A DNA stretch of 64,000 bases from Paracoccus sp. (in: a-proteobacteria) (lineage in GTDB: Bacteria; Pseudomonadota; Alphaproteobacteria; Rhodobacterales; Rhodobacteraceae): NCBI RefSeq assembly GCF_030538495.1, contig NZ_JAUNTW010000001.1, positions 149,068 through 213,067 of the forward strand. Direction: 5' to 3'. The translations under genes were made by a program, and so were the position numbers. Within the stretch, counting starts at the first letter, position 1; each line of letters opens with the position of its first letter. Of this stretch, positions 46,149 through 54,757 are shown piece by piece. The notes beneath the pieces were generated by a model. That model had not been told where the DNA came from. It saw only the letters and a list, made by a program, of their open reading frames with translations, and ran no database searches.

Positions 46149-46937
46149 ATGGGCGATCTGCTAAAGGGCAAGCGCGGGCTTGTGATGGGGGTCGCCAATG
46201 ACCGCTCGATCGCGTGGGGAATTGCGCGCGCGGCGGCGGCTGAGGGGGCCGAGCTGGCCTTTACCTATCAGGGCGAAGGTTTCGGCAAACGCGTGGCGCC
46301 GCTGGCGGAATCGGTTGGGTCCGATTTCATGGTCGATGTGGACGTGACCGATGACGCATCGCTGGACGCGGCCTTTGCGGCGATCAGTGAACGCTGGGGG
46401 CGGTTGGATTTCCTGATCCACGCAATCGCGTTTTCGAACAAAGACGAACTGACCGGCCGCTTCATGAACACCAGCCGCGACAATTTCAAGCACAGCCTTG
46501 AAATTTCGTGCTATTCCCTGATCGAGGTGGCGCGCCGCGCGCATCCTCTGATGGCGGCGGGCGGGTCGATTATCACGCTGACCTATGGCGGGTCGAACCG
46601 CGTGACGCCGTTCTATAACGTGATGGGCGTGGCCAAGGCGGCACTGGAAAGCAGCGTGCGCTATCTGGCGAACGACCTTGGCCCGGACGGGATCCGCGTC
46701 AACGCCATCAGCCCCGGCCCGATGAAAACGCTGGCCGGTGCGGCCATCGGCGGCGCGCGCAAAACCTTCCGCCACACCGAGGCGAACGCCCCCCTGCGCG
46801 CCAATGCCACGCTGGACGCGATCGGCGGCACGGCCTGTTGGCTGTTGTCCGATTGGGGTGCCTGCACCACGGGCGAGGTCGTGACCGTTGACGGCGGCTA
46901 TCACGTTCTGGGCATGCCGCAGAGCGAGAATTTATAA
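46149..46937 (+). CDS. fabI: Enoyl-ACP reductase (NADH)
   Basis: A 262-residue short-chain dehydrogenase-fold enzyme of the FabI group. It has the GLVMGVANDRSIAWGIA cofactor segment, LTYGGSNRVTPFYNVMGVAKAALES with the Tyr and Lys of the active site, and SPGPMKTLAGAAIGG. It reduces trans-2-enoyl-ACP. It starts 10 nt after fabB, completing the operon, and is the target of triclosan-type inhibitors. Confidence 0.95.
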   Translation: MGDLLKGKRGLVMGVANDRSIAWGIARAAAAEGAELAFTYQGEGFGKRVAPLAESVGSDFMVDVDVTDDASLDAAFAAISERWGRLDFLIHAIAFSNKDELTGRFMNTSRDNFKHSLEISCYSLIEVARRAHPLMAAGGSIITLTYGGSNRVTPFYNVMGVAKAALESSVRYLANDLGPDGIRVNAISPGPMKTLAGAAIGGARKTFRHTEANAPLRANATLDAIGGTACWLLSDWGACTTGEVVTVDGGYHVLGMPQSENL

Positions 46938-46944
46938 CACCGGC

Positions 46945-46960
46945 GGGGGCTTAGGCCCCC
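46945..46960. terminator. Hairpin shared by fabI and pabC 3' ends
   Basis: A perfect stem GGGGGC-ttag-GCCCCC overlaps the pabC stop codon. No U-run follows on either side. Its position between convergent genes supports a terminator role. Confidence 0.45.
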
Positions 46961-47592
46961 ACCAACCGCGCCGGGATCAACCCGCGCAGCGCATTGCCGC
47001 AGAAAAACCGACCCGCCAGATCACCGGGCGTCAGCACCGTTTCGACCGCGCGCCCCGTGGCCAGCAATTCCGCCCGCAGCACCCCCGGCAACACTCCGCA
47101 AGACAGAGGCGGCGTTAACAACCGGTCGCCATCCGGGACAAAAACATTCGTAATGCTGCCTTCGCAGATCTGGCCGTGTTCGTTCAGCAAGACGGCTTCA
47201 TCCACCCCATCCGGCAGCGACGCGCGCGCCGCGTCATAGGCGGGGCGATGCGTGGTTTTGATCCGCAACCACGGATCATCCGACCGCAACCGCTGATCCG
47301 CCACCATCACCCGCCATTCCGGCGGATTATCCGGCAAGGCCGCATGGGTCAGCGCCACCTGCCCCCCCCGGTCCACGGCCAGACGCGCGCGCAGAACGCC
47401 ACCCGGCAGCGCGTCCATCACCGCCGCCACGCGCCCCGCATCCAGCGGAAATCCAACCGCCGCGCAGCCGCGTTCCAGCCGCGCAAGGTGGCGCGGCCAC
47501 AGCGCCACCCGCCCGGCATCCGAACGCATGGTTTCAAAAACGGTTAATCCGTCAGGCGCAGAAAGGCGGCTTTGCACAGGGCTTCGTCCCAT
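46951..47592 (-). CDS. pabC: Aminodeoxychorismate lyase-like class IV aminotransferase
   Basis: A 213-residue PLP enzyme of the branched-chain/ADC-lyase fold: VFETMRSDAGRVALWPRHLARL near the start, LRIKTTHRPAYDAAR with the PLP Lys and EAVLLNEHGQICEGSITNVFV near the middle. The gene overlaps pabB by 49 nt if the ATG at 47592 is used; a GTG at 47577 is also possible. With pabB it makes 4-aminobenzoate for folate. Confidence 0.85.
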   Translation of the reverse strand: MGRSPVQSRLSAPDGLTVFETMRSDAGRVALWPRHLARLERGCAAVGFPLDAGRVAAVMDALPGGVLRARLAVDRGGQVALTHAALPDNPPEWRVMVADQRLRSDDPWLRIKTTHRPAYDAARASLPDGVDEAVLLNEHGQICEGSITNVFVPDGDRLLTPPLSCGVLPGVLRAELLATGRAVETVLTPGDLAGRFFCGNALRGLIPARLVGA

Positions 47593-48641
47593 TCGGATGT
47601 GGTGGTGCTGTCATACACAATGCCGCCGCCGACATTCAGACGCAACCGCCCCGGTGCCGCGACCCAGGGCGAGCGGATCGCCACGCTGAACCGCATCGGC
47701 CCCGCCGGATCAACCCAGCCAATCGCGCCGCAATAAATGTCGCGCGGGGCCTGTTCCAGTTCGGCGATAATCTGCATCGCGCGGATTTTCGGCGCGCCGG
47801 TGATGGACCCGCACGGAAACAGCGCCGCCAGAATATCGGCCAGCCCCACCCCCGCCGCCAGTTGCCCGGTCACGGTCGAGGTCATCTGATGAACCGTCGC
47901 ATAGGTTTCGACATGGAACAGTTGCGGCACGCGCACCGTTCCGGGCCGGCAAACCCGGCTGATATCGTTGCGCAGCAGGTCCACGATCATCAGATTTTCG
48001 GCGCGGTTTTTGTCCGACGCCTGCAACGCTGCGGCGGCCGCGCGGTCAGCGGCCGGGGTGGCACCGCGCGGGGCGGTTCCCTTCATCGGGCGGGTGTGGA
48101 TGACGCCCCCTTTATCGACGGCAAAGAACAATTCCGGGCTGCGCGACAAAACCACCGGCCCGCCCAGATCGACAAACGCGCCATGCCCGACCGGCTGCCG
48201 CGCGACCAACCCGGCATAGAGCGCCAGCGGATCGCCCGCAAAATCGGCCTCCATCGGAAAGGTCAGGTTGATCTGATAGGTGTCGCCCGCGCGGATGTAA
48301 TTCTGCACCGCCTGCAACGCCGCGTCATAGCGCGCACGATCCCATAGCGGACGCACCGGCCCGATCCAGCCACCGGGCGCGGGCAGAGGCGGGGCGGGCT
48401 GCGGTGCGTCAAACACCCCCATCAGGATCAAGGGCATATCGCCCGCCGGTCCCGGAACCCCCGTCAGCGCCTGCCCCAATTCATAGGACAGACACCCCGC
48501 CAGCCACGCGCCATCATCACGCGCAGCCTGCATATCGGCCAAGGCCCGCGCCACATCGCCCGCGCCATCCGCGCGGATCACCGAACGCGGCGCGTCAAAC
48601 AGCGTGCCGCCCGGAATGGGGCCGTGGTCGAACCGGATCAC
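47544..48641 (-). CDS. pabB: Aminodeoxychorismate synthase component I
   Basis: A 365-residue chorismate-utilising enzyme with GDTYQINLTFPMEADF, SRSPELFF, RPMKGTAPRG, IVDLLRNDISRV and GSITGAPKIRAMQIIAELE, typical of PabB rather than TrpE. It starts at GTG 48641 with a GTGA overlap to the mfd stop. The product is aminodeoxychorismate. Confidence 0.93.
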   Translation of the reverse strand: MIRFDHGPIPGGTLFDAPRSVIRADGAGDVARALADMQAARDDGAWLAGCLSYELGQALTGVPGPAGDMPLILMGVFDAPQPAPPLPAPGGWIGPVRPLWDRARYDAALQAVQNYIRAGDTYQINLTFPMEADFAGDPLALYAGLVARQPVGHGAFVDLGGPVVLSRSPELFFAVDKGGVIHTRPMKGTAPRGATPAADRAAAAALQASDKNRAENLMIVDLLRNDISRVCRPGTVRVPQLFHVETYATVHQMTSTVTGQLAAGVGLADILAALFPCGSITGAPKIRAMQIIAELEQAPRDIYCGAIGWVDPAGPMRFSVAIRSPWVAAPGRLRLNVGGGIVYDSTTTSEWDEALCKAAFLRLTD

Positions 48642-51600
48642 CGCGCGGCCTTTGCCTTAACCGCCAGATCGCGGGCGATGCTGAATGCGCCCTTGATCCG
48701 GTCGGCATCGGTGGCCCAGTCGCGACGGACAAAGATTTTGTTATCCGTCACCTTGGCCTGCCCGCGCTGATCGGTCAAAAATTCAACCAGCCCCGCCGGG
48801 TTGGGGTATTTGTCGTTGTGGAACTGCACCGTCGCGCCCTTGGGTCCGGCATCCAGCCGCGCGATATTGGCGCGTTTCGCCATGGCCTTGATGCGGATGA
48901 CCAACAGCAGCGTGTTCACTTCGCGCGGCAGAGGGCCGAAACGGTCGATCAGTTCGGCGGCGAAACCTTCCAGTTCGACCTTGGTCGTCAGTTCGGCCAG
49001 ACGGCGATACAGACCCAGCCGCACATCCAGATCGGGGATATAGCTGTCGGGAATCGTCACCGGCACGCCCAGATTCAGTTGCGGCGCCCATTCGTCTTCG
49101 GGCGTGCCTTCGATTTCGCCGGATTTCAGCTTTGCAATCGTTTCTTCCAGCATGGCCTGATACAGTTCAAAGCCAACCTCTTTCATATGGCCCGACTGTT
49201 CTTCGCCCAAGAGATTGCCCGCGCCGCGCAGGTCCATATCCTGCGACGCCAGATTGAACCCCGCGCCCAACCCGTCGATGGACCCCAGAAATTTTAACCG
49301 CCGCATCGCCTGCGGAGTCAGCGGCTGGCGCGGTTTCGTGGTCAGGTAACAATAAGCGCGCGTTTTCGACCGCCCCACCCGTCCCCGGATCTGATACAGT
49401 TGCGCCAGCCCGAACATATCCGCGCGCCACACAATCATCGTGTTCGCGGTCGGAATATCCAGCCCGCTTTCCACAATCGTTGTGGCCAGCAAAATGTCAT
49501 GGCTGCCGTCGTAAAACGCGTTCATCCGCGCATCCAGATCGCCCGCCGCCAACTGACCATGCGCGACGATAAAGTTCAGCTCTGGCACGTTTTCGGTCAG
49601 CCAATGTTCCAGATCGGGCAGATCGGACAGGCGCGGCACGACGATGAAACTCTGCCCGCCGCGATATTTTTCGCGCAGCAGTGCCTCGCGCACGGTCACG
49701 CTGTCAAATTCGCTGACATAGGTTCGGATCGCCAGACGGTCCACCGGCGGCGTGCCGATGATCGACAGATCGCGAACGCCGGTCAGCGACAGTTGCAGCG
49801 TGCGCGGAATGGGCGTGGCGGTCAGGGTCAGAACGTGGATGTCCGACCGCAATTCTTTCAGCCGTTCTTTGTGGCCGACGCCGAAATGCTGTTCTTCGTC
49901 GATGATCAGCAGGCCCAGTTGTTTGAACCGCACCGCCTTGGCCAGAACGGCATGGGTGCCAACCACAATATCCACCGTGCCATCGGCCAGCCCGGCGCGG
50001 GTCGCCGCCGCGTCTTTGGCGGTCACGAACCGCGACAAGGGACGCACATTGATCGCGGTGCCGCGGAACCGTTCGGCAAAGGTTTTGAAATGCTGACGCG
50101 CCAGCAGAGTCGTAGGGGCGACCACGGCCACTTGCATCCCCTGACTGGCCGCGACAAATGCGGCACGCATCGCGACCTCGGTCTTGCCGAAGCCGACATC
50201 GCCGACGATCAGGCGATCCATCGGGCGACCGGCGGCAAGATCGGTCAGAATGTCATCAATCGCCGCCGCCTGATCGTCCGTTTCGCTGTAGGGAAACCGC
50301 GCGGCAAAGGATTGCCAATCGTGATCAGCGGGTTCCAGAACCGGCGCAGGACGCAGCAGCCGTTCGGCGGCGACCCGCATCAGTTTATCCGCAATCAGGC
50401 GGATGCGTTCTTTCAGCCGGGCCTTGCGCGCCTGCCACGCGCCGCCGCCCAGACGGTCCAGCAGACCTTCTTCGTGGCCGTAACGCGACAGCAATTCGAT
50501 GTTTTCGACCGGCAGGAACAGACGATCCCCGCCCGCATATTCCAAGGCGACACAATCATGCGGCACGCCCGCCGCCGTGATGGTTTCCAACCCCGTATAG
50601 CGCCCGATGCCGTGTTCCACATGCACGACCAGATCGCCGGGGGTCAGGCTGGTGGTGTCTTTCAGAAAGTTTTCCGCCTTGCGCCGTTTTTTCGCGCCCC
50701 GGATCAGGCGATCGCCCAGAACGTCCTGTTCCGAAATCACCGCGATTTTGCCAAGGGCCTGACCATCGGCGACAAAGCCTTCGTCCAGGGGCCAGACGGC
50801 CAACCCCACGGTTCCGGGGCTGGGCAGATCGCGCAGGTCAGTGATCGGGCGGGTGGCGGTCATGCCTTCGTCAGCCAACAACCCCGCCAGACGGTCGCGC
50901 GCACCATCGGAAAAGCTGGCCACGACCACGCGATGATCCCGCGACAAAGCCTTAACATGCTGCGACAGCGCGTTGAAGATATTGATGGATTCGTTCTGTC
51001 TTTCAGGGGCGAAATTGCGCCCCACGCGCCCGCCTGCATCCAGCACGCCCGGCCCCGGCGGCTGCGCCAGAACCGACAGACGCAGCACGCGATGCGGGGC
51101 CAGCCAGCCGCGCCATTCGGCATCGGTCGGGAACATCAGATCCGGCGGCACGGGTTTATAAACGCTGTCGCTGCGGCCCTTGGCGGCCATAGCGGCGCGG
51201 CGGGCGTCGAATTGTTCGGCGATCATCGCGCGGCGGGCATCGATCACCTGCCCCATATGGTCATCCAGCACCACCGACGCGCCGGGGACATAATCAAACA
51301 GCCCCACCATGCCGTCATGAAACCATGGCAACCAGTGTTCCATCCCGGCGGTTTTGCGACCGGCGCTGACGCTTTCATAGAGGGGGTCGTTCGTGCCGCC
51401 GCCATATTCGCTGCGGTAATTCTGGCGAAACCGCGTGATGGCGGGGTCGTCGAGGATCACCTCGGACATGGGGGCCAGCTCGACCCGGTCCAGATTTTCC
51501 GTGGTGCGCTGCGTCACCGGGTCAAAGCGGCGCGCGCCGTCCAGCACATCCCCGAACAGGTCCAGCCGGACGGGTCCCGATTCTCCGGGCGGGAAAATGT

Positions 51601-52090
51601 CGATGATGCCGCCGCGCAGGGCGTAATCGCCGGGTTCGGTCACCGTCGGCGCCTGAACAAAGCCCATCCGCACCAGAAAATCGCGCAAAGCGGCGTCGTT
51701 GATCCGGCTGCCCACGGTTGCCACGAAACTGGCCCCCGCGACCAGTTCCCGCCCCGGCACCCGTTGCAGCACCGCCGACAGTGTGGTCAGCACCACGAAC
51801 GGCCCCCGGATCGCGCCCGATGCCAGCATCGCCAGCGTCGCCATCCGCGCGGCCTGAATTTCCGGCGCGGGCGACACGCGGTCATAGGGCGTCGTGTCCC
51901 ATGCCGGGAAATCAATCACCGGCAGCGTGGGCGCCATAAACGCCAATGCCGCGCGCATCGCGGCCATGCGGCGATCGTCGCGCGCGATGTGAATCACGGG
52001 CGCGCCGTTGTTTTCGGGACGCGCAGCCTCGCGCGCGATCAGGGCGGCGTCATAGCCGTGCGGCGCGCCAGAAAGGATCAGGTCGGACAT
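48638..52090 (-). CDS. mfd: Transcription-repair coupling factor
   Basis: A 1150-residue translocase that removes stalled RNA polymerase and recruits UvrA. The UvrB-like N-terminal part spans roughly residues 1-450, a CarD-like RNA polymerase-interaction domain (LTPGDLVVHVEHGIGRYTG) follows, then the RecG-like motor with Walker A (VGDVGFGKTEVAMRAAF), DEEQHFGVGHKERLK and LDIPTANTMIVW, and a C-terminal regulatory domain. A long open frame on the opposite strand is a shadow of this gene. Confidence 0.97.
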   Translation of the reverse strand: MSDLILSGAPHGYDAALIAREAARPENNGAPVIHIARDDRRMAAMRAALAFMAPTLPVIDFPAWDTTPYDRVSPAPEIQAARMATLAMLASGAIRGPFVVLTTLSAVLQRVPGRELVAGASFVATVGSRINDAALRDFLVRMGFVQAPTVTEPGDYALRGGIIDIFPPGESGPVRLDLFGDVLDGARRFDPVTQRTTENLDRVELAPMSEVILDDPAITRFRQNYRSEYGGGTNDPLYESVSAGRKTAGMEHWLPWFHDGMVGLFDYVPGASVVLDDHMGQVIDARRAMIAEQFDARRAAMAAKGRSDSVYKPVPPDLMFPTDAEWRGWLAPHRVLRLSVLAQPPGPGVLDAGGRVGRNFAPERQNESINIFNALSQHVKALSRDHRVVVASFSDGARDRLAGLLADEGMTATRPITDLRDLPSPGTVGLAVWPLDEGFVADGQALGKIAVISEQDVLGDRLIRGAKKRRKAENFLKDTTSLTPGDLVVHVEHGIGRYTGLETITAAGVPHDCVALEYAGGDRLFLPVENIELLSRYGHEEGLLDRLGGGAWQARKARLKERIRLIADKLMRVAAERLLRPAPVLEPADHDWQSFAARFPYSETDDQAAAIDDILTDLAAGRPMDRLIVGDVGFGKTEVAMRAAFVAASQGMQVAVVAPTTLLARQHFKTFAERFRGTAINVRPLSRFVTAKDAAATRAGLADGTVDIVVGTHAVLAKAVRFKQLGLLIIDEEQHFGVGHKERLKELRSDIHVLTLTATPIPRTLQLSLTGVRDLSIIGTPPVDRLAIRTYVSEFDSVTVREALLREKYRGGQSFIVVPRLSDLPDLEHWLTENVPELNFIVAHGQLAAGDLDARMNAFYDGSHDILLATTIVESGLDIPTANTMIVWRADMFGLAQLYQIRGRVGRSKTRAYCYLTTKPRQPLTPQAMRRLKFLGSIDGLGAGFNLASQDMDLRGAGNLLGEEQSGHMKEVGFELYQAMLEETIAKLKSGEIEGTPEDEWAPQLNLGVPVTIPDSYIPDLDVRLGLYRRLAELTTKVELEGFAAELIDRFGPLPREVNTLLLVIRIKAMAKRANIARLDAGPKGATVQFHNDKYPNPAGLVEFLTDQRGQAKVTDNKIFVRRDWATDADRIKGAFSIARDLAVKAKAAR

Positions 52091-52129
52091 GATCGGTCAG
52101 CTAAGCCACCCCGCGCCAGAGTCAAGGTT

Positions 52130-52702
52130 TCACAACCCGTTCGGATGCATCAACGCCCAGATCGTCCCCCAAATCGCCGCGCCTGCCACCGACAGAATCG
52201 ACAACAGCGACACCAACCGGCGATGCGTGACCATGCGGCGCACCACCTGCGGCCCCGCCTGATCCAACGGCAATGCGCCATTCTGCGCGGCGGACAGGAT
52301 CGGCGACAGCCCGGCGGCCAGAACCGCGCGCATCCAGAACAGCACCCAGAACGGGAACAGCAGGATGAACACGGCCTGCGCCATTTCCAGCCGGAACATG
52401 AACCCAAACACGAACAGGCTGGTCAACGCAAAGCTGGTGAGGGCTAGGAAAATCGCCCCCTCGGACCGGCCCAATTGCCAGCGGGGCAGAATCAGCGACA
52501 GCCAATCCATCAGCGCCATCACCCCCGCGCCGTCGGGCGATCCGTCGCGCAGTTCTCGTTGCGCGCGGGCGACGACATCGGTCGGCACGCCCAACAGGCT
52601 GCGCCCGTTGACGGACCACATGCCGACCAAGACCAGCCAATACCACACCGTGACAAAGGACCGGCTGTCCAGAAATCCGATCAGGCTGTTAAACTGCGGC
52701 AC
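52130..52702 (-). CDS. Membrane protein of unknown function
   Basis: A 190-residue protein with four hydrophobic helices (SFVTVWYWLVLVGMW; AIFLALTSFALTSLFVFGFMF; AVFILLFPFWVLFWMRAVLAAG; LVSLLSILSVAGAAIWGTIWAL). The GTG at 52702 has AAGGAA upstream. It lies between mfd and hemB. I do not recognise the family. Confidence 0.65.
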   Translation of the reverse strand: MPQFNSLIGFLDSRSFVTVWYWLVLVGMWSVNGRSLLGVPTDVVARAQRELRDGSPDGAGVMALMDWLSLILPRWQLGRSEGAIFLALTSFALTSLFVFGFMFRLEMAQAVFILLFPFWVLFWMRAVLAAGLSPILSAAQNGALPLDQAGPQVVRRMVTHRRLVSLLSILSVAGAAIWGTIWALMHPNGL

Positions 52703-52773
52703 GGGCGGTTCCTTGTTTCTGTCTGCGCGCGACCTTAGAACGGGACGCAGCCAAGGGAAAGCAGGAGAAAAAC

Positions 52774-53775
52774 ATGCCCACACCCATCATCGCCCCCTTT
52801 CCCGCATCCCGCCTGCGCCGGTTGCGCCGCAGCGCCAATATCCGCGCGATGGTGTCGGAAACCAACCTGACCGCTTCAAACCTGATCTGGCCGATCTTCG
52901 TGACCGAGGTTGCGGGCGCCGAAGGCGAAATCCCGTCCATGCCGGGTGTGGAACGGCTGACTCTGGACGGGGCGAAACGTGCGGCGGAACGCGCGGCGCG
53001 GCTGAATATCCCGGCGGTCTGTATTTTCCCCCATTCCGATGGCGATTTGAAAACCGAAAGCTGCGAACGCGCCTGGGATCCCGACAATATCGGCAATCTG
53101 GCGATTCGCGCGGTCAAAGACGCAGTGCCGGAATTGGCGGTGATGACGGATATTGCGCTCGATCCCTATAATATCAACGGCCATGATGGTTTTGTCGTGA
53201 ATGGCGAAATCATGAATGACGAAACGATCGAGGCTTTGGTGCGCATGGCCTTGGTTCAGGCCGAATCGGGGGCCGATATTCTGGGACCGTCCGACATGAT
53301 GGACGGCCGCATCGGCGCGCTGCGCGGCGCGCTTGAGGCCGCGGGACATAAACATGTCGCCATTCTGTCCTATGCCGCGAAATTCGCCAGTGCGTTTTAC
53401 GGCCCGTTCCGTGATGCGGTCGGCGCGTCGGGGCGTCTGGTCGGAGACAAAAAAACCTATCAAATCAACCCCGCCAACCGGGGCGAGGCGATCCGCTGCG
53501 TCGCCCGCGATCTGGCCGAGGGCGCCGATATGGTCATGGTCAAACCCGGCCTGCCCTATCTGGACATCTGCCGCGCAGTCAAAGACGAATTCGGCGCGCC
53601 GACCTTTGCCTATCAGGTCAGCGGCGAATACGCGATGCTGGAAGGCGCGATTCGCAATGGCTGGCTGTCGCGCGATGCGATGATGGAAAGCCTGCTGTCG
53701 TTCCGCCGCGCGGGCTGTGACGGGGTGCTGACCTATTTCGCGCCGATGATTGCCGAAATGCTGCGCGGGGAATAA
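52774..53775 (+). CDS. hemB: Porphobilinogen synthase (delta-aminolevulinate dehydratase)
   Basis: A 333-residue TIM-barrel enzyme of tetrapyrrole synthesis. The two Schiff-base Lys are in LSYAAKFASAFYGPFRDA and MVMVKPGLPYLDI. The metal-site segment reads MTDIALDPYNINGHDG, without the Cys cluster of zinc enzymes, so it is the Cys-poor type that uses Mg2+ or K+ or is metal independent. The product feeds heme, chlorophyll-like pigments and cobalamin, the last made partly by cobC/cobD. Confidence 0.96.
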   Translation: MPTPIIAPFPASRLRRLRRSANIRAMVSETNLTASNLIWPIFVTEVAGAEGEIPSMPGVERLTLDGAKRAAERAARLNIPAVCIFPHSDGDLKTESCERAWDPDNIGNLAIRAVKDAVPELAVMTDIALDPYNINGHDGFVVNGEIMNDETIEALVRMALVQAESGADILGPSDMMDGRIGALRGALEAAGHKHVAILSYAAKFASAFYGPFRDAVGASGRLVGDKKTYQINPANRGEAIRCVARDLAEGADMVMVKPGLPYLDICRAVKDEFGAPTFAYQVSGEYAMLEGAIRNGWLSRDAMMESLLSFRRAGCDGVLTYFAPMIAEMLRGE

Positions 53776-53862
53776 GGGGCGCTTTCAGGTGACAGGCGCG
53801 GCGTTTTGCCCTAACGTCGCGCCAAAAGGGCCGCCACGCGCCCGCCAGTCAAAGGTCTTGAT

Positions 53863-54444
53863 ATGCATAACCGTTTTCATCTGAACCGCCGTCATTTCAT
53901 GCTGGCCGCTGCGGGCGCGGCGGTTGCGGGGTGCAGCAACGCCGTTGGCACCAATGCCGCCGCGCAACTGGATGGGCGCGTTGAACAAACGCATCAGTAT
54001 CTGATGCAGACCTATCCATCCGCTGCGGCCTTGATCGGGCAATCGCGCGGCGTGCTGTATATGCCCCTGATGACCGAAGCGGCGGTCGGCTTTGGCGGGG
54101 CCTATGGTCAGGGCGCGCTGCGCATCGACGGGCAGACCGTCGATTATTATTCCGCCACGCGCGGCAGTTTTGGGTTCCAGCTGGGCGCGCAGCAATATGC
54201 GCATGTGTTGATTTTTCAGACCGAACCGGCCTTGGCGGCGTTTCGTGCCGCGCCGGGCTGGGTGGCCGGGGCGGGCGCGTTCTACGCCGTCCCGGATCGT
54301 GGCGCGGCCATCGGAGCCGACACGCTGGGCGCGCAAATCCCGGTGGTCGCCATGATCTTTGGCCAATCGGGCCTGATGGCCGGCGCCGCCATTGAAGGCA
54401 CAAAATACACCCGCGTTATTCCGTCTGCTTTGGGTCGTTTTTGA
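53863..54444 (+). CDS. SYLF-domain (YSC84-like) lipoprotein
   Basis: A 193-residue protein with a twin-Arg-like RRHFMLAAAGAAVAGC lipobox signal (Cys near residue 24). The mature part follows the SYLF/YSC84 pattern: YPSAAALIGQSRGVLYMPLMTEAAVGFGGAYGQGAL, YYSATRGSFGFQLGAQQYAHVLIF and GAAIEGTKYTRV. The domain binds lipids. It ends directly at the candidate sRNA terminator on the opposite strand. Confidence 0.82.
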   Translation: MHNRFHLNRRHFMLAAAGAAVAGCSNAVGTNAAAQLDGRVEQTHQYLMQTYPSAAALIGQSRGVLYMPLMTEAAVGFGGAYGQGALRIDGQTVDYYSATRGSFGFQLGAQQYAHVLIFQTEPALAAFRAAPGWVAGAGAFYAVPDRGAAIGADTLGAQIPVVAMIFGQSGLMAGAAIEGTKYTRVIPSALGRF

Positions 54445-54482
54445 AAAAAGGCGCCGGGATTCATCCGTGAATACCCGGCGCC
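54444..54482 (-). terminator. Strong rho-independent terminator of the candidate sRNA
   Basis: The stem GGCGCCGGG-ATTCA / TGAAT-a-CCCGGCGCC (54450-54482) with a TCCG loop is followed on the minus strand by TTTTTT. On the plus strand the U-run is missing, so it is oriented for a minus-strand transcript. Confidence 0.8.
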
Positions 54483-54530
54483 AACCAATTAACCATGTTT
54501 CTGAACCGAGAAACACGCGCCGGTTGCTAC
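54444..54530 (-). ncRNA. Candidate small RNA
   Basis: On the minus strand about 87 nt lie between an AT-rich promoter-like stretch (TTGAAA at 54564-54559, AT-rich tract 54550-54531) and a very strong terminator. The transcript would contain hairpin TGTTTCT-n6-AGAAACA (54496-54115 region on the plus scale, i.e. arms at 54496-54502 and 54509-54515), a spacer and the terminator stem. It is antisense only to the last base of the SYLF gene, so the RNA is intergenic. No open reading frame of note is present. Confidence 0.5.
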
Positions 54531-54757
54531 ATATAATAAAATATATATGTGATTTGTTTTTCAATGCGGCGATTTGCACGCCCGCACCATTTTGAAAGAC
54601 GCCAATCGGGCGCAAGCACCCCATATATCCATTTGATTTTTCACAATACAATTAATGATTGTATTCTAGTCTCTATTTTCTAGATACAAAAAAACAACTA
54701 ACCAGCTCGCGCCACACCGCTACACTCATAAGCGTTGTTTAGTGAGTGAGGTGCCCG
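54485..54757. other. AT-rich intergenic island
   Basis: This 273-nt stretch is conspicuously AT-rich compared with the coding DNA on both sides. It holds the candidate sRNA promoter, tracts such as atataataaaatatatatg, and the inverted repeats listed at 54645-54689. No tRNA, IS end or gene is seen. It is probably a regulatory region and may be of foreign origin. Confidence 0.6.
54645..54689 (+). promoter_or_regulatory. Overlapping inverted repeats with three ATACAA half sites
   Basis: AATACAAT-n5-ATTGTATT (54645-54665) is a perfect 8-bp inverted repeat. Its right arm is reused in a second one: TTGTAT-t-CTAG (54659-54669) pairs with CTAG-ATACAA (54680-54689), broken only by one bulged T. The two hairpins exclude each other. 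The array lies 69-113 nt upstream of the proline-rich gene start and could be a dimer-binding operator or an RNA switch. Confidence 0.5.

Noticed and set aside
49400..52447. A 1015-codon open frame on the plus strand.
   Set aside because: It is antisense to mfd, rich in Arg/His/Gln/Pro as expected for a GC-rich shadow frame, and has no domain or ribosome-binding site.
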